From Planomicrobium sp. YIM 101495 (lineage in GTDB: Bacteria > Bacillota > Bacilli > Bacillales_A > Planococcaceae): 64,000 bases of DNA. Below, one piece after another: positions 17,769 through 27,958 of the stretch; position 1 is the first letter of the stretch, and each line of letters begins with the position of its first letter. Both the position numbers and the translations under genes were made by a program. The stretch lies in assembly GCF_009707665.1 (NCBI RefSeq), contig NZ_WLZW01000006.1:1-64000 (forward strand). The letters run 5' to 3'. A model generated the notes under the pieces. It did no database searches and was not told the DNA's origin. It saw only the letters and a program-made list of their open reading frames with translations.

Positions 17769-19496
17769 TTGACGTACCAAGCTTTTTACCGTGTGTACCG
17801 ACCTCAGTCATTCTCCGAAATGACGGGACAGACGCACGTCAAACAAACCCTGCAAAACGCTCTCCTTTACAATAAGACAACGCACGCCTATCTGTTTTCA
17901 GGGCCTCGTGGGACTGGGAAGACAAGTGCTGCGAAAATATTCGCGAAAGCGCTGAACTGTGAACAATCTCCTGCTGCAGAACCTTGTAACGCTTGTGCTT
18001 CTTGCCTGAGTATTACAGAAGGCTCGAATACGGATGTCATCGAGTTCGATGCGGCGTCCAATTCACGTGTGGAAGAAATGCGGGAGATCATCGAGAAGGT
18101 CCATTTTGCCCCAGCGAACGCACGATTTAAAATATATATTATCGATGAAGTGCATATGTTATCAAACAGCGCGTTCAACGCGTTGCTGAAAACGTTGGAA
18201 GAACCACCGGAACATGCGGTGTTCATCTTGGCGACAACAGAGCCGCACAAGTTGCCGTTGACGATCATTTCCCGTTGTCAGCGCTTCGACTTCAAACGTT
18301 TGTCACAGGCGGATATCGTCAGCCGGATGGTGGAAGTACTGACGGATGCTGAGATTCCTTACAACGAACAAGTGCTGAAGATTATTGCGCAAGCAGCGGC
18401 GGGCGGCATGCGAGATGCACTCAGCTTACTCGATCAGGTCGTTTCGTTCAGTGGAGAAGAAATGACGGTGGAAGACGCACTGCTTGTTACTGGCTCGATC
18501 GGGCAGCAGCTGTTTTACGAGATTGCGGATGCCTTGCTCGAAAAAGAGGTCGGCATAGCACTTTCTTTATTGGAGAAGCTTGTGCAGGACGGGAAAGACC
18601 CTGTCCGGTTAGCTGAGGATTTCACCACGTTCTTCAGAGATTTACTGGTCATCAAAACAGCACCGGACTTGACCGATATGCTGGAGCTCGCGACATTCGA
18701 ACCACGCTTCGAAGAGCTGGCACAACGCGTCGAAGCAGCACAGCTTTATGACTGGATCAGTATTTTGACGCAAACTCAGCAAGAGATGCGTTTTTCCAAC
18801 CACACGAAAATCTACATGGAGACGGCGCTGTTGCGCATCGTCCAAGCAACGCCGGCAGTCGTCCAGCAAGCGTCCGCCGCGTCTCCGGAGCTCGAAGGCA
18901 AAGTGGCGCGGCTGGAACAGCTCGTCCTCGACTTACAGAACGAGTTGAAGAATGGAGCTCCGGCACAAGGGGCCCCAGCAGCCGAAGCGAAGCGCCGTCA
19001 GCGTCCACAAAGCACATTCAAAGTACCGGTGGGACGGATTGAGGAAGTGCTGAAAAATGCGACGAAGACGGATATCCAGACCATCAAATCGCATTGGGCG
19101 ACGGTTCTTGGCCAATTGCAGAAATCACACTCCGCTTTATTGAATGAAGCGGAGCCGGTAGCAGCATCAAATGATGCATTTGTGTTAAAATTCAAGTATG
19201 ATATCCATTGTCAGATGGCCGCGGATAACCGGAGTTTCGCTTCGACATTCGGTCAGCTTTTGCAGCAGCACACAGGACAGGCGTACTTGCCGATCTTCGT
19301 GCCTGAGGCGAGCTGGTTGAAGATCCGTGAAGAGTTCATCAGAAGCAATGGCAAAAAATCAAGTACAGAAGACAGCCAGGCAGATGCACCGGAAGATCAT
19401 CCGTTCCCGGAAGGACAAGGAGCGGAGGAAGATCCGTTCATCGCCGAAGCGGAACGTCTTTTCGGCAAAGAGTTTGTCGAAGTGCATGATGAATAA
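17769..19496 (+). CDS. dnaX: DNA polymerase III subunits gamma and tau
   Basis: Clamp-loader ATPase of the replicase. I choose TTG 17769, directly after a strong GAGGAGGAGGGG site, giving 575 residues beginning MTYQAFYRVYRPQSFSEM, the conserved DnaX start. Walker A is GPRGTGKTS (about 45-53), the zinc module is CEQSPAAEPCNACASC, Walker B is IYIIDEVHMLS and the SRC motif is ISRCQRFDF. Domain III follows, then a variable linker (KNGAPAQGAPAAEAKRRQR) and the tau-specific C-terminal part. I see no obvious frameshift site that would yield gamma. It heads dnaX-ebfC-recR-yaaL. Confidence 0.96.
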   Translation: MTYQAFYRVYRPQSFSEMTGQTHVKQTLQNALLYNKTTHAYLFSGPRGTGKTSAAKIFAKALNCEQSPAAEPCNACASCLSITEGSNTDVIEFDAASNSRVEEMREIIEKVHFAPANARFKIYIIDEVHMLSNSAFNALLKTLEEPPEHAVFILATTEPHKLPLTIISRCQRFDFKRLSQADIVSRMVEVLTDAEIPYNEQVLKIIAQAAAGGMRDALSLLDQVVSFSGEEMTVEDALLVTGSIGQQLFYEIADALLEKEVGIALSLLEKLVQDGKDPVRLAEDFTTFFRDLLVIKTAPDLTDMLELATFEPRFEELAQRVEAAQLYDWISILTQTQQEMRFSNHTKIYMETALLRIVQATPAVVQQASAASPELEGKVARLEQLVLDLQNELKNGAPAQGAPAAEAKRRQRPQSTFKVPVGRIEEVLKNATKTDIQTIKSHWATVLGQLQKSHSALLNEAEPVAASNDAFVLKFKYDIHCQMAADNRSFASTFGQLLQQHTGQAYLPIFVPEASWLKIREEFIRSNGKKSSTEDSQADAPEDHPFPEGQGAEEDPFIAEAERLFGKEFVEVHDE

Positions 19497-19523
19497 TGTT
19501 TACTATTCAAAGGAGGAATTAAC

Positions 19524-19844
19524 ATGCGCGGTGGAGGAAATATGCAAGGCATGATGAAACAAATGCAGAAAATGCAGAAACAGATGGCGGAAGCCCAAGA
19601 AGAACTAGGGACAATGCAGTTCGAAGGAACAACAGGCGGCGGCATGGTCAAAGTGATCGTTTCTGGTCATAAAGAAGTTCTTGACGTAGTGCTTGACGAA
19701 GCAGTCGTAGATCCAGAAGATATCGATACATTGCAAGACTTAATCGTCGTTGCAACAAACGAAGCATTTAAAAAAGCGGATGAGCATGCAAATGCAACAA
19801 TGGGGAAATTTACGAAGGGCTTGAATCTCCCAGGCATGTTCTAG
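19524..19844 (+). CDS. ebfC: nucleoid-associated protein, YbaB/EbfC family
   Basis: A 106-residue DNA-binding protein of the YbaB family. The Met/Gln-rich N-terminal helix ([20 protein letters not shown]) is followed by the conserved core [22 protein letters not shown]. Family members form dimers and sit between dnaX and recR in very many bacteria, hence a proposed link to recombination or replication. It begins 27 bases after dnaX with AAGGAGG and ends 13 bases before recR. Confidence 0.95.
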   Translation: MRGGGNMQGMMKQMQKMQKQMAEAQEELGTMQFEGTTGGGMVKVIVSGHKEVLDVVLDEAVVDPEDIDTLQDLIVVATNEAFKKADEHANATMGKFTKGLNLPGMF

Positions 19845-19857
19845 GAGGGAAATACTG

Positions 19858-20454
19858 ATGCATTATCCTGAACCCATTTCGAAATTAATGGAAAGTTTCA
19901 TGAAATTGCCAGGGATTGGGCCGAAAACAGCGGCCCGTCTGGCATTTTTTGTGCTTGGAATGAAAGAAGACACCGTCCTCGATTTTGCCAAAGCATTGGT
20001 TGATGCGAAGCGTAATCTTAGCTATTGCTCGGTTTGCGGACACATCACAGATACGGACCCATGTCACATCTGTCAGGATCAGCAGCGCGACCGTTCGACA
20101 ATCTGTGTCGTGCAAGATCCGAAAGACGTCATCGCGATGGAGAAGATGCGTGATTACTCCGGTCTATACCATGTGTTGCAAGGAGCGATCTCACCGATGG
20201 AAGGAATCGGTCCGGAAGATATCAACGTTCCTTCTTTGTTGAAGCGTCTGCAAAACGAAGAAGTACAGGAGCTGATTCTGGCGACGAATCCGACGATCGA
20301 AGGGGAAGCGACAGCGATGTATATTTCCAGACTCGTCAAACCATCAGGCATCCGGACAACGCGGATTGCTCATGGACTACCGGTCGGCGGCGATTTGGAG
20401 TATGCGGATGAAGTGACGCTATCGAAGGCACTTGAAGGACGGCGTGAACTGTAA
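19858..20454 (+). CDS. recR: recombination mediator RecR
   Basis: With RecF and RecO it helps load RecA on gapped DNA. The 198 residues hold a helix-hairpin-helix near 10-30 ([16 protein letters not shown]), a four-cysteine zinc finger near 57-72 ([16 protein letters not shown]), a Toprim domain ([33 protein letters not shown]) and the Walker-B-like end. AGGAGG precedes the ATG. It is co-transcribed with ebfC and yaaL. Confidence 0.97.
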   Translation: MHYPEPISKLMESFMKLPGIGPKTAARLAFFVLGMKEDTVLDFAKALVDAKRNLSYCSVCGHITDTDPCHICQDQQRDRSTICVVQDPKDVIAMEKMRDYSGLYHVLQGAISPMEGIGPEDINVPSLLKRLQNEEVQELILATNPTIEGEATAMYISRLVKPSGIRTTRIAHGLPVGGDLEYADEVTLSKALEGRREL

Positions 20455-20470
20455 AGAGGAGTAACCGAAC

Positions 20471-20686
20471 ATGCTGTTTTCCAAAAAAGGTCGCTTGAAA
20501 AAAGAGTTCGACGACCAGCTGCTCGAACAATTCACGGCAGCGGGTCGCGAATGGCGCAGGGCGAAACGACTCGATGAATTGCTGGATGATTATGACGGGT
20601 ATGCGGAAGCGGAACGGAAAATTGCAGAGAGCAAATATTTGTTCCTGCTGAAAGAAGCTCGGCATCGTCAAGTGAAGATCCATTAA
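20471..20686 (+). CDS. yaaL: YaaL family protein (DUF2508)
   Basis: A 71-residue charged, helical protein that follows recR by 16 bases with an AGAGGAG ribosome site. It matches the DUF2508/YaaL family by length, position and the motif KKEFDDQLLEQF near 9-20. No biochemical function is known to me. In B. subtilis the next gene is the sporulation gene bofA; here a terminator and yaaO follow instead. Confidence 0.88.
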   Translation: MLFSKKGRLKKEFDDQLLEQFTAAGREWRRAKRLDELLDDYDGYAEAERKIAESKYLFLLKEARHRQVKIH

Positions 20687-20693
20687 TCACGTA

Positions 20694-20722
20694 GGGCTGG
20701 AATTTCGATTCCGGCTTTTTTT
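20694..20722 (+). terminator. dnaX-recR-yaaL terminator
   Basis: GGCTGGAA and TTCCGGCT arms (one G-U pair) around a short loop, followed by seven T residues, 8 bases after the yaaL stop. Confidence 0.75.
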
Positions 20723-20812
20723 GTTGCCGATTTTCAAAGAGGAACGTAAATGCCGAAATCATCGGTGTTTTTCGGTATAATGAAAGCACAATAAACAAGA
20801 AGGATGATCGAG

Positions 20813-22231
20813 ATGACACAACGTCGCCCGCTAGTAGAAGCGTTGCTGAAATTCCAACAGCAACAGCCGGTATCGTTCCATGTGCCGGGGCACAAAAACG
20901 GATTACTGTCGACGCTTCCGGACGCGATCCGGCCAGCGCTCGCTTATGACGTGACGGAATTGGAAGGCTTGGATGATCTGCATCATCCGGAAGAGGCGAT
21001 CAGGGAAGCACAGGAGCTGCTTGCAGAAGCATATGGGACAGAAGAGAGCTTCTTCCTTGTCAATGGTTCCACTGCCGGCAACCTTGCGATGATCTATGCG
21101 GTTTGTGAGCCGGGTGACCGGATCATCGTCCAGCGGAACTGCCATAAGTCGATTTTCCACGCGCTCGAACTTGCTGCAGCGGTCCCTGTTTTCCTGACGC
21201 CTACATGGGACGAGGAGACGATGACGGCCGCAGGACTTGAGGCGCTGCAAGTGGAACAGGCGCTGCAACAGTACCCGGATGCCAAAGCAGTGGTCTTGAC
21301 GAGCCCGAACTATTACGGTGTCGTCCAGGCGGAGCTGGAAGCAATCATCGCACTTTCTCACCAATACGAAGTGCCAGTACTCGTCGATGAAGCGCACGGT
21401 GCCCATTTACGCATCGGGGGTCCGTTCCCTGCATCGGCACTAGTGCACGGCGCAGATGTCGTCGTGCATTCAGCGCACAAGACGTTGCCGGCGATGACGA
21501 TGGGCTCGTTTTTGCATGTGCAAGGAGAGATGGTCAAGCCGGAGCAGCTCACAAAATATTTGCGCATGCTGCAATCGAGCAGCCCGTCATATTTGCTGAT
21601 GGCTTCTTTGGACGATGCACGCGCGTATCTTCATACATATACACAAGCCGACCACCGTTCCTTCGAGGAGAAGCGCCGCCTGTTCTTAGAAGGGCTTTCT
21701 GCCATCCCGAAACTGACGGTCGTTGAGTCGGACGATCCACTGAAGCTGATGCTGCGGGTGGAAAGGTGGAGCGGCTTTCAATTGAAAGAGCAGCTGGAAG
21801 CGGAAGGCATCTATCCGGAACTGGCGGATGCATACCAAGTGCTTCTTGTGCTGCCACTCCTAAAGAGTGGGCAGAGCTTCCCGTTTGCGGAAATCCGCAG
21901 CCGTATCAAGGATGCCGTGAAAGCATTGGCGAGCAAACCGCGTACGGAATGGCTGGCAGCCCCTTTCCAAAAAGAGATGATGAGTGAGCCAGAGTATACA
22001 TTCCGGGAAGTCTCGTCTGCAGGGTGTGAATGGGTGCCGTGGACAAAAGCGGCCGGGCGAGTATCAGCCGGGGCGGTCATTCCATATCCACCAGGAATTC
22101 CGTTGATCGTTCCGGGGGAAGTGTGGAGCACGGAAAAGCTTGCCTTATTGATGGATAACCTTGCATTTGGTGCTTCGATTCAAGGAGAGCACCGGCTGAA
22201 GGAAAAATTACTGAAGGTCATGAAGCGTTAA
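20813..22231 (+). CDS. yaaO: Orn/Lys/Arg decarboxylase family protein
   Basis: PLP-dependent decarboxylase of fold type I, 472 residues, related to B. subtilis YaaO and SpeA (arginine decarboxylase). The N-terminal FHVPGHKNG and DVTELEGLDDLHHP motifs, the VNGSTAGNLAMI segment, DEAHGAHL and the PLP lysine in HSAHKTLPAMTMGS are all present. ATG 20813 is chosen because AAGAAGG lies just upstream; the ATG at 20804 overlaps it. Like YaaO it is shorter than enterobacterial inducible decarboxylases, lacking the N-terminal wing domain. The exact substrate (Lys, Arg or Orn) cannot be fixed from sequence. It lies 21 bases before tmk, as in Bacillus. Confidence 0.9.
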   Translation: MTQRRPLVEALLKFQQQQPVSFHVPGHKNGLLSTLPDAIRPALAYDVTELEGLDDLHHPEEAIREAQELLAEAYGTEESFFLVNGSTAGNLAMIYAVCEPGDRIIVQRNCHKSIFHALELAAAVPVFLTPTWDEETMTAAGLEALQVEQALQQYPDAKAVVLTSPNYYGVVQAELEAIIALSHQYEVPVLVDEAHGAHLRIGGPFPASALVHGADVVVHSAHKTLPAMTMGSFLHVQGEMVKPEQLTKYLRMLQSSSPSYLLMASLDDARAYLHTYTQADHRSFEEKRRLFLEGLSAIPKLTVVESDDPLKLMLRVERWSGFQLKEQLEAEGIYPELADAYQVLLVLPLLKSGQSFPFAEIRSRIKDAVKALASKPRTEWLAAPFQKEMMSEPEYTFREVSSAGCEWVPWTKAAGRVSAGAVIPYPPGIPLIVPGEVWSTEKLALLMDNLAFGASIQGEHRLKEKLLKVMKR

Positions 22232-22252
22232 TATCGGAATGGAGAGATAGGG

Positions 22253-22873
22253 ATGAGTTGTTTTATCAGTTTAGAAGGCGGAGAAGGATCAGGGAAAACG
22301 ACCGCTGCTGCACGAATCAAAGCGGAGCTTGAGGCGATGGGGCATGAAGTCGTCCAGACACGTGAGCCGGGCGGTATCGAGATTGCGGAACAGATCCGTT
22401 CCGTGATTCTGGATCTTGCCAATACAGGGATGGATGCCCGGACAGAGGCGCTGTTATACGCAGCAGCTCGCCGTCAGCACTTAGTGGAGAAAATCGTGCC
22501 GGCACTTAACGCAGGGAAGATCGTCCTGTGTGACCGCTTTATCGATAGCAGCCTCGCGTACCAAGGCCATGCAAGGGGGTTAGGCGTCGATGAAGTGTAT
22601 GCAATCAACCGTTTTGCAGTCGATTCTTACTTGCCGGACGTCACATTGTTCTTCGACGTGTCACCGGAAACGGGGCTCGGCAGGATCGAGAAAGATGAGA
22701 CACGCGAAATCAACCGTCTCGACATCGAATCGCTGAAGTTCCATCACGAGGTCCGTGAAGGATACCGATTGTTGATTGAGCGCTTCCCGAAGCGGATCCG
22801 CGTCGTCGATGCAGAGCAAGGGCTGGAGGAAGTTAGCCGTGCCGCTATGAAAATCATTGATTCATACTTGTGA
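22253..22873 (+). CDS. tmk: thymidylate kinase
   Basis: Phosphorylates dTMP to dTDP for DNA synthesis. The 206 residues carry the P-loop [11 protein letters not shown] (7-17), the DR(F/Y) motif [13 protein letters not shown] (near 91-103) and the lid. The TREPGG motif lies near 38. GGAGAGATAGGG precedes the ATG at 22253. It is followed by darA, holB, ricT and yabA, the conserved Bacillales cluster. Confidence 0.97.
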   Translation: MSCFISLEGGEGSGKTTAAARIKAELEAMGHEVVQTREPGGIEIAEQIRSVILDLANTGMDARTEALLYAAARRQHLVEKIVPALNAGKIVLCDRFIDSSLAYQGHARGLGVDEVYAINRFAVDSYLPDVTLFFDVSPETGLGRIEKDETREINRLDIESLKFHHEVREGYRLLIERFPKRIRVVDAEQGLEEVSRAAMKIIDSYL

Positions 22874-22939
22874 AACTCACCCAGGTTGTTTTTGTTCGTG
22901 TTATAATTGAGATAGGGTAGGAATGCTGAAAAGGAGTGA

Positions 22940-23275
<336 letters not shown>

Positions 23276-23317
23276 ATAGAGGGTGGGCAGGAAAACCGGC
23301 CCATTGCAGTCATATGA

Positions 23318-23349
23318 CCCGTGACCCCTTTTAGGGCACGGGATTTTTT
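23318..23349 (+). terminator. terminator or attenuator between darA and holB
   Basis: CCCGTGACCCC pairs with GGGCACGGG across a short loop, followed by ATTTTTT. It lies 43 bases after darA and just before holB, so holB may have its own start or depend on read-through. Confidence 0.75.
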
Positions 23350-23371
23350 GCAAAGTCTGAAGGTGAGAGAT

Positions 23372-24364
23372 ATGCTGGAGACAGGGAAGACGTTTGAACG
23401 AATCCAGCCGGTCGTTATGAAGCGGCTGCAGCAGGCATTCGAGAAGGAGCGGTTGGCGCATGCCTATTTATTCGAAGGTCCGGCTGGAGCTGGAAAGCGT
23501 GAAATAAGCGGTTTTTTCGCGAAGTTATTACTTTGCGAAAATCCCGTACAAAATGTTCCATGTGAAACATGTAGAAGTTGTCGGCTGTATGAATCTGGGA
23601 ATCACCCCGGCATTTCGACAATCAAGCCGGATGGACAATTCATCAAGATCGACCAGATCCGTGAACTGATCGCCATGATGAGCAAGACCGGCTTTACGAG
23701 CGGCCGGAAAATCTACATCATCGAAGAAGCGGATCGCATGAACCAATCGTCAGCGAACGCACTTCTGAAGTTCCTGGAAGAGCCGGGGCAAGATGTGACA
23801 GCGATTCTACTGACAGAACGCTTGCATTCCATCATGTCGACGATCCGTTCACGCTGCCAGCTCATTTCATTCCAGCCGCTATCGCGGGAAGTTTTACTGG
23901 AGAACTTGAAAGGCAGTGGCATGGCGCTATCACTTGCAGCGACGGTCAGCATGCTGACACAAAGCGCAGAACAGGCAGCGCTTCTTGCAGAGGACGAGCA
24001 GTTTCTGCAGCAACGCAAGACCGTCTTGAAACTAGTGACGGCCGTTGCTGCTGATATTCATGAAGCACTTTTAATGGTTCAATCGGACTGGCTTCCGCTT
24101 TTCAAGGAAAAAGAAGATGCCGAAAGAGGTCTGGACATGTTATTATTTGCTTATCGGGACATTGCTTCCGCGAAGGCAGGACTCGAAACGGTTTATACGT
24201 ATCCGGACATGGAAGAAACTTGGAAGCAGATGGCTCTTCAGCGTTCGTATACCGCGCTGTCTGATCAGCTGCAAGCGATACTGCAAGCAAAGCAGCAATT
24301 GCCGCGTAATATGAACCGGACGTTGCTGATGGAGCAGTTGATGCTAAATCTGCAGGAGGGGTAA
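23372..24364 (+). CDS. holB: DNA polymerase III delta' subunit
   Basis: Clamp-loader subunit related to DnaX. ATG 23372 (330 residues) has GAAGGTGAG upstream; a frame from 23321 would begin in the terminator. The P-loop-like GPAGAGKREISGF (near 36), a zinc module (CENPVQNVPCETCRSC), IYIIEEADRMNQSSANALLKFLEEPG and the SRC segment (STIRSRCQLISF) are visible. It works with gamma/tau (dnaX, 17769) and delta to load the sliding clamp. It is followed after 4 bases by ricT. Confidence 0.94.
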   Translation: MLETGKTFERIQPVVMKRLQQAFEKERLAHAYLFEGPAGAGKREISGFFAKLLLCENPVQNVPCETCRSCRLYESGNHPGISTIKPDGQFIKIDQIRELIAMMSKTGFTSGRKIYIIEEADRMNQSSANALLKFLEEPGQDVTAILLTERLHSIMSTIRSRCQLISFQPLSREVLLENLKGSGMALSLAATVSMLTQSAEQAALLAEDEQFLQQRKTVLKLVTAVAADIHEALLMVQSDWLPLFKEKEDAERGLDMLLFAYRDIASAKAGLETVYTYPDMEETWKQMALQRSYTALSDQLQAILQAKQQLPRNMNRTLLMEQLMLNLQEG

Positions 24365-24368
24365 GCAA

Positions 24369-25181
24369 TTGTATAAAGTGATAGGTGTCCGCTTCAAAAA
24401 AGCGGGTAAAATATATTATTTCGATCCTGGTGAATCTGTGATCAATAAAGACGATTATGTCATCGTCGAAACGGCACGTGGCGTCGAGTATGGGAAAGTC
24501 GTCGTCGCTGTCAAAGAAGTTGGGGAAAACGATGTCGTACTGCCGCTGAAGCAAGTGGTGCGTGTGGCATCGGAGCGCGACCGCCAGCAAGTGGAAGACA
24601 ACCGGCTGGAAGCGCAACATGCATTCGAAGTCGGCACAGGGAAGATTGTCGATCATAAGCTGGAAATGAATCTTGTCGATGTTGAATTCACATTCGACCG
24701 CAACAAGATTATCTTTTATTTCACTGCCGAAGGGCGTGTCGACTTCCGGAACTTGGTAAAGGATCTGGCGTCTGTGTTCCGGACGCGGATCGAGCTGCGC
24801 CAAATCGGCGTGCGCGATGAAGCGAAGATGCTTGGTGGCATCGGTCCTTGTGGCCGGATGCTTTGCTGTTCGACATTCCTTGGTGATTTTGAACCAGTGT
24901 CGATCAAAATGGCGAAAGATCAAAATCTTTCACTCAATCCATCGAAGATTTCAGGATTGTGCGGACGGTTGATGTGTTGCCTGAAATATGAAAACGATGA
25001 ATACGAAGAAGCGAAAAAAGCGATGCCGGATGTGGGTGAGCAAGTGACGACTCCGGACGGCCAAGGACGCGTTGTATCCATGAATCTATTGGAACGGGTG
25101 CTGAAAATCCGGATCGCCGACCACGATCAGCCGCTGGAATATACATTGGATGAGTTGGTGGATCAAGGAACGAGAGCGTGA
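24369..25181 (+). CDS. ricT: RicT (YaaT), PSP1-domain stage 0 and RNA-processing factor
   Basis: A 270-residue PSP1-domain protein. In B. subtilis RicT forms the RicA-RicF-RicT Fe-S complex that assists RNase Y in mRNA maturation and affects Spo0A phosphorylation. The cysteine-rich region [15 protein letters not shown] (near 155-170) and [15 protein letters not shown] (near 195-210) supplies the cluster ligands. The start is TTG 24369 behind GGAGGGG, 4 bases after holB. Its 3' end lies close to yabA (10-base gap). Confidence 0.94.
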   Translation: MYKVIGVRFKKAGKIYYFDPGESVINKDDYVIVETARGVEYGKVVVAVKEVGENDVVLPLKQVVRVASERDRQQVEDNRLEAQHAFEVGTGKIVDHKLEMNLVDVEFTFDRNKIIFYFTAEGRVDFRNLVKDLASVFRTRIELRQIGVRDEAKMLGGIGPCGRMLCCSTFLGDFEPVSIKMAKDQNLSLNPSKISGLCGRLMCCLKYENDEYEEAKKAMPDVGEQVTTPDGQGRVVSMNLLERVLKIRIADHDQPLEYTLDELVDQGTRA

Positions 25182-25191
25182 GGTGTTAGAA

Positions 25192-25554
25192 GTGAAGGAA
25201 CGGAACTTTTTAGATACTGTCATGGATTTCGAGCAGCAGCTGGAATCGATGCAGCAGCAATTCAGTGAATTGAAAGCCGTCGTAGCCCATACGATGGAAG
25301 AACATCATGCACTGCAATTGGAGAACCATCATTTGCGCAAGCGGTTGGAAGAGCTTCATGCAGAAGTTCCACAAACACCGCCTGCCGTGAAGACTGGCAA
25401 ACTGCAGCGGGCTGCCATGGAAATCGGCGAAGGCTATGACAACCTGGCGCGGCTGTATCATGAAGGATATCATGTCTGTAATGTTCATTTCGGCAGTTCA
25501 CGAAAAGGCGATGATTGCCTGTTCTGCTTATCATTCTTGAACAAGCAGAATTGA
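25192..25554 (+). CDS. yabA: replication initiation control protein YabA
   Basis: Negative regulator of DnaA that links it to the sliding clamp DnaN. I choose GTG 25192 behind GAGGTG, giving 120 residues close to the 119 of B. subtilis. The N-terminal 60 residues form a coiled-coil tetramerisation helix ([18 protein letters not shown]...). The C-terminal zinc motif H-V-C-N-V-H...C-L-F-C is complete. A longer frame from 25150 would overlap ricT and has no ribosome site. It is followed by a weak hairpin terminator. Confidence 0.93.
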   Translation: MKERNFLDTVMDFEQQLESMQQQFSELKAVVAHTMEEHHALQLENHHLRKRLEELHAEVPQTPPAVKTGKLQRAAMEIGEGYDNLARLYHEGYHVCNVHFGSSRKGDDCLFCLSFLNKQN

Positions 25555-25591
25555 GACGGTGAAGGTGCAAAGCCTGATGAACCGCAGTTAG

Positions 25592-25626
25592 AGGCTCCTG
25601 CCAGTTAGACGGCGGAGCCTTTTATT
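25592..25626 (+). terminator. probable terminator after yabA
   Basis: AGGCTCC pairs with GGAGCCT, extended by GCC/GGC with a one-base bulge, followed by TTTTATT. Confidence 0.65.
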
Positions 25627-25647
25627 ATGGAAGAAGGAGGGTGCGCG

Positions 25648-26385
25648 ATGTTATTGGACGACGAGCGACTCGATTATTTACTGGCAGAAGATTTACGGAT
25701 CATCCAAAGTCCGTCCGTTTTCTCATTTTCATTAGATGCTGTACTGCTTGCCCGTTTTGCGCACATTCCGCGCAATAAACGTGGGAGAATTGTCGATTTA
25801 TGTACTGGAAACGGAGCTATCCCGCTCTTTTTGAGCGCACGGACGGAGTCGCCGATCATCGGTGTAGAGCTGCAGGCGCGGCTTGCCGACATGGCACGGC
25901 GCAGCGTGGCATACAACAAACTGGAGCAGCAGATCGAAATCTTGGAAGGAGATGTGAAAGACATTCCAGCTGTCCTCGGCATCGAGAAGTACGATGCGGT
26001 GACGTGCAATCCACCGTATTTCCCTGCCCATGAACGAAGCGAGAAAAACATCAGTGAATTCATGGCGATTGCCCGTCACGAGCTGCATTTGACGTTGGAT
26101 GAGTCGATTCGTTCAGCCAGCCAGTTGTTGAAGCAGGGCGGCAAAGCGGCGTTTGTCCATCGTTCGGGACGACTGATCGACATCATCGAAGCGATGCGGA
26201 GAAACCGGCTGGAGCCGAAGCGGATCCGGCTCATCTACCCGAAGGCAGGGAAAGAGGCGAATACGTTGTTGATCGAAGGCGTGAAAGACGGCAAGCCGGA
26301 CTTGAAAGTATTGCCGCCGCTAATCGTCTACACCGATGATAACGAATACACGGAAGAAGTGCGGGAACTGCTGTATGGGGAATGA
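25648..26385 (+). CDS. yabB: tRNA1(Val) (adenine(37)-N6)-methyltransferase family protein
   Basis: A 245-residue SAM-dependent methyltransferase of the TrmN6/YabB family. Motif I is [15 protein letters not shown] (near 45-59), the acidic residue after strand 2 is in GVELQ, and the catalytic motif IV is CNPPYFP (an NPPY variant typical of N6-adenine methylases). The start ATG 25648 follows GAAGGAGG. It overlaps the start of yazA by 11 bases, so the two are coupled. The E. coli homologue methylates A37 of tRNA-Val; that target is inferred here. Confidence 0.9.
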   Translation: MLLDDERLDYLLAEDLRIIQSPSVFSFSLDAVLLARFAHIPRNKRGRIVDLCTGNGAIPLFLSARTESPIIGVELQARLADMARRSVAYNKLEQQIEILEGDVKDIPAVLGIEKYDAVTCNPPYFPAHERSEKNISEFMAIARHELHLTLDESIRSASQLLKQGGKAAFVHRSGRLIDIIEAMRRNRLEPKRIRLIYPKAGKEANTLLIEGVKDGKPDLKVLPPLIVYTDDNEYTEEVRELLYGE

Positions 26386-26641
26386 ACATTTTTTCTACGT
26401 GCTTGAATGCGCGGATGGTTCGTATTATGCCGGGTATGCAGTGGATGTGGAGAAGCGTGTGGCGACTCATAATGCCGGGAAAGGTGCAAAATACACGCGG
26501 GCAAAGAGGCCAGTTGTCTTATTGCACCAGGAAGCATTCGGCACGAAAACGGAAGCGATGCGGGCGGAATATGCGTTCAAGCAATTGACGAAAGCGCAGA
26601 AAATTCAACACATATCCGGGAAACAGGAGGAACTTGGATGA
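26375..26641 (+). CDS. yazA: GIY-YIG nuclease-superfamily protein
   Basis: An 88-residue single-domain GIY-YIG protein (UPF0213/YazA family). The [23 protein letters not shown] segment is the motif (YVL...YAGY variant), followed by the catalytic-type Arg, and Glu in [12 protein letters not shown] 26375 lies within the end of yabB; the longer frame from 26336 would overlap more and has no ribosome site. Its stop overlaps the rsmI start (ATGA). Function in cells is not known to me. Confidence 0.92.
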   Translation: MGNEHFFYVLECADGSYYAGYAVDVEKRVATHNAGKGAKYTRAKRPVVLLHQEAFGTKTEAMRAEYAFKQLTKAQKIQHISGKQEELG

Positions 26642-27507
26642 ACTCACAAAAAAGCTTTCAAGGAGATGAGCCGACGCTTTATCTCATCGCGACACCGATC
26701 GGTAATCTGGAAGACATCACGATGCGCGCCTTGCGTTTATTAAAAGAGGTCGATGTGATTGCGGCAGAGGATACGCGCAATACGAAGCACTTGTGTAATT
26801 ATTTCGCGATAGAGACGAAACTGGTCAGCTACCATGAGCACAACCAGGAAAGCGGTGGGCATAAAATCCTATCCTTCCTGGACAACGGACAATCCGTCGC
26901 ACTCGTCAGTGATGCAGGCATGCCGTGCATTTCCGATCCGGGTGAAGACATCGTCCATAAGGCGCTGGAGGAAGGCTACCGCGTCGTACCGGTGCCGGGC
27001 GCCAATGCAGCGCTCAGCGCATTGATCGTATCCGGGATTTCCCCACAGCCGTTTCTGTTTTATGGCTTCTTGCCGCGTAAGAAAAAGGAGCGGGTCACCG
27101 AGCTCGAAAAACTGGCCCGCCGGCAGGAAACGTTGCTGTTCTACGAAGCGCCCCATCGGCTGAAAGAATGCCTGAAAGGGTTCAATACGGTATTCGGAGG
27201 CGACAGGCGCATCGTCTTGGGCCGGGAAATCACGAAGAAATTCGAAGAGTTCCTGCGTGGGACACTTGCTGAAGCGTTGGAGTGGGCGGAAACGAACGAA
27301 ATGCGCGGCGAGTTCTGTCTCGTCGTGGAAGGAAGTTCCGAAGAAGAACAGCCGGAGCAAGAGGTATGGTGGCAGAAGCTGGAAATCGCTGAACATGTCG
27401 AACAAGTGATGGCGAAGGACGATAGAAGGTCCAAAGACGCGATCAAGCAAGTAGCGGTCGACCGGAAGCTGCCAAAGCGCGAAGTTTACGACGCGTATCA
27501 TAAGTAA
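26638..27507 (+). CDS. rsmI: 16S rRNA (cytidine(1402)-2'-O)-methyltransferase
   Basis: Methylates the ribose of C1402 in the 16S rRNA decoding centre. The 289 residues form a tetrapyrrole-methylase fold: [17 protein letters not shown] near 17-33, AAEDTRNT, the SAM-site [13 protein letters not shown] and [20 protein letters not shown] precedes the ATG, which overlaps the yazA stop by four bases. It ends at a convergent terminator facing abrB. Confidence 0.96.
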   Translation: MNSQKSFQGDEPTLYLIATPIGNLEDITMRALRLLKEVDVIAAEDTRNTKHLCNYFAIETKLVSYHEHNQESGGHKILSFLDNGQSVALVSDAGMPCISDPGEDIVHKALEEGYRVVPVPGANAALSALIVSGISPQPFLFYGFLPRKKKERVTELEKLARRQETLLFYEAPHRLKECLKGFNTVFGGDRRIVLGREITKKFEEFLRGTLAEALEWAETNEMRGEFCLVVEGSSEEEQPEQEVWWQKLEIAEHVEQVMAKDDRRSKDAIKQVAVDRKLPKREVYDAYHK

Positions 27508-27516
27508 ATGGATCAG

Positions 27517-27556
27517 AAACAGGGCACGCTGAAAATCCAGTGTGCCCTGTTGTATT
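27517..27556 (+). terminator. rsmI terminator
   Basis: A 12-bp stem CAGGGCACGCTG/CAGTGTGCCCTG with a 6-base loop (27520-27549), followed by TTGTATT. Confidence 0.82.
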
Positions 27557-27572
27557 CTTATAGAAGAGAACG

Positions 27573-27610
27573 AAAAAATGGCGGGGAAGCGATCGGCTGC
27601 CCTGCCATTT
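27573..27610 (-). terminator. abrB terminator
   Basis: On the minus strand AAATGGCAGGGC pairs with the CCCGCCATT arm and is followed by TTTTTTCG. It lies directly after the abrB stop. Confidence 0.75.
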
Positions 27611-27612
27611 GA

Positions 27613-27891
27613 TTATGACTTCAAGCTGTTTTGGATTTCTTTTACCAGGATATCGGCACCTTCAGGGCTCAAGATCAATTTGCCACCAGCAAGGCGCATA
27701 TTGTCATCAGAAACTTCCCCTGTGATTGCACAAGTCATGTTTGGCATATATTTTTTCAAGATAATCTTGTCATCATCTACATAAATCTCCAAAGCATCTT
27801 TTTCAGCGATGTCCAATGTGCGGCGCAATTCGATTGGAATAACTACGCGGCCAAGTTCATCTACTTTTCTCACGATTCCAGTTGATTTCAT
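27613..27891 (-). CDS. abrB: transition-state regulator AbrB
   Basis: A 92-residue AbrB homologue that represses many post-exponential genes. The N-terminal swapped-hairpin DNA-binding domain is well conserved (MKSTGIVRKVDELGRVVIP and ELRRTLDIAEKDALEIYVD), as is the multimerising C-terminal half (MTCAITGEVSDDNMRLAGGK). I start it at 27891, with GAGGAG upstream; longer starts at 27897 or 27939 are possible but less well placed. Upstream are a good sigma-A promoter and two Spo0A boxes, as in B. subtilis. Confidence 0.95.
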   Translation of the reverse strand: MKSTGIVRKVDELGRVVIPIELRRTLDIAEKDALEIYVDDDKIILKKYMPNMTCAITGEVSDDNMRLAGGKLILSPEGADILVKEIQNSLKS

Positions 27892-27921
27892 GTCCATTTC
27901 TCCTCTCATATTTGCAGGTTT

Positions 27922-27938
27922 TTCGTCAAAATTCGACA
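27922..27938 (-). promoter_or_regulatory. tandem Spo0A boxes (0A boxes) of abrB
   Basis: On the minus strand TGTCGAA (27938-27932) and TGACGAA (27928-27922) are separated by 3 bp. TGTCGAA is the consensus 0A box. They lie about 14-30 bases downstream of the predicted start site, the same layout by which Spo0A~P represses abrB in B. subtilis. Confidence 0.75.
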
Positions 27939-27958
27939 TTTCCCACTTCCTGTCATAA

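Noticed and set aside
24102-24923. 273-codon minus-strand frame across holB and ricT
   Set aside because: It spans two conserved genes on the other strand and its sequence resembles no family.
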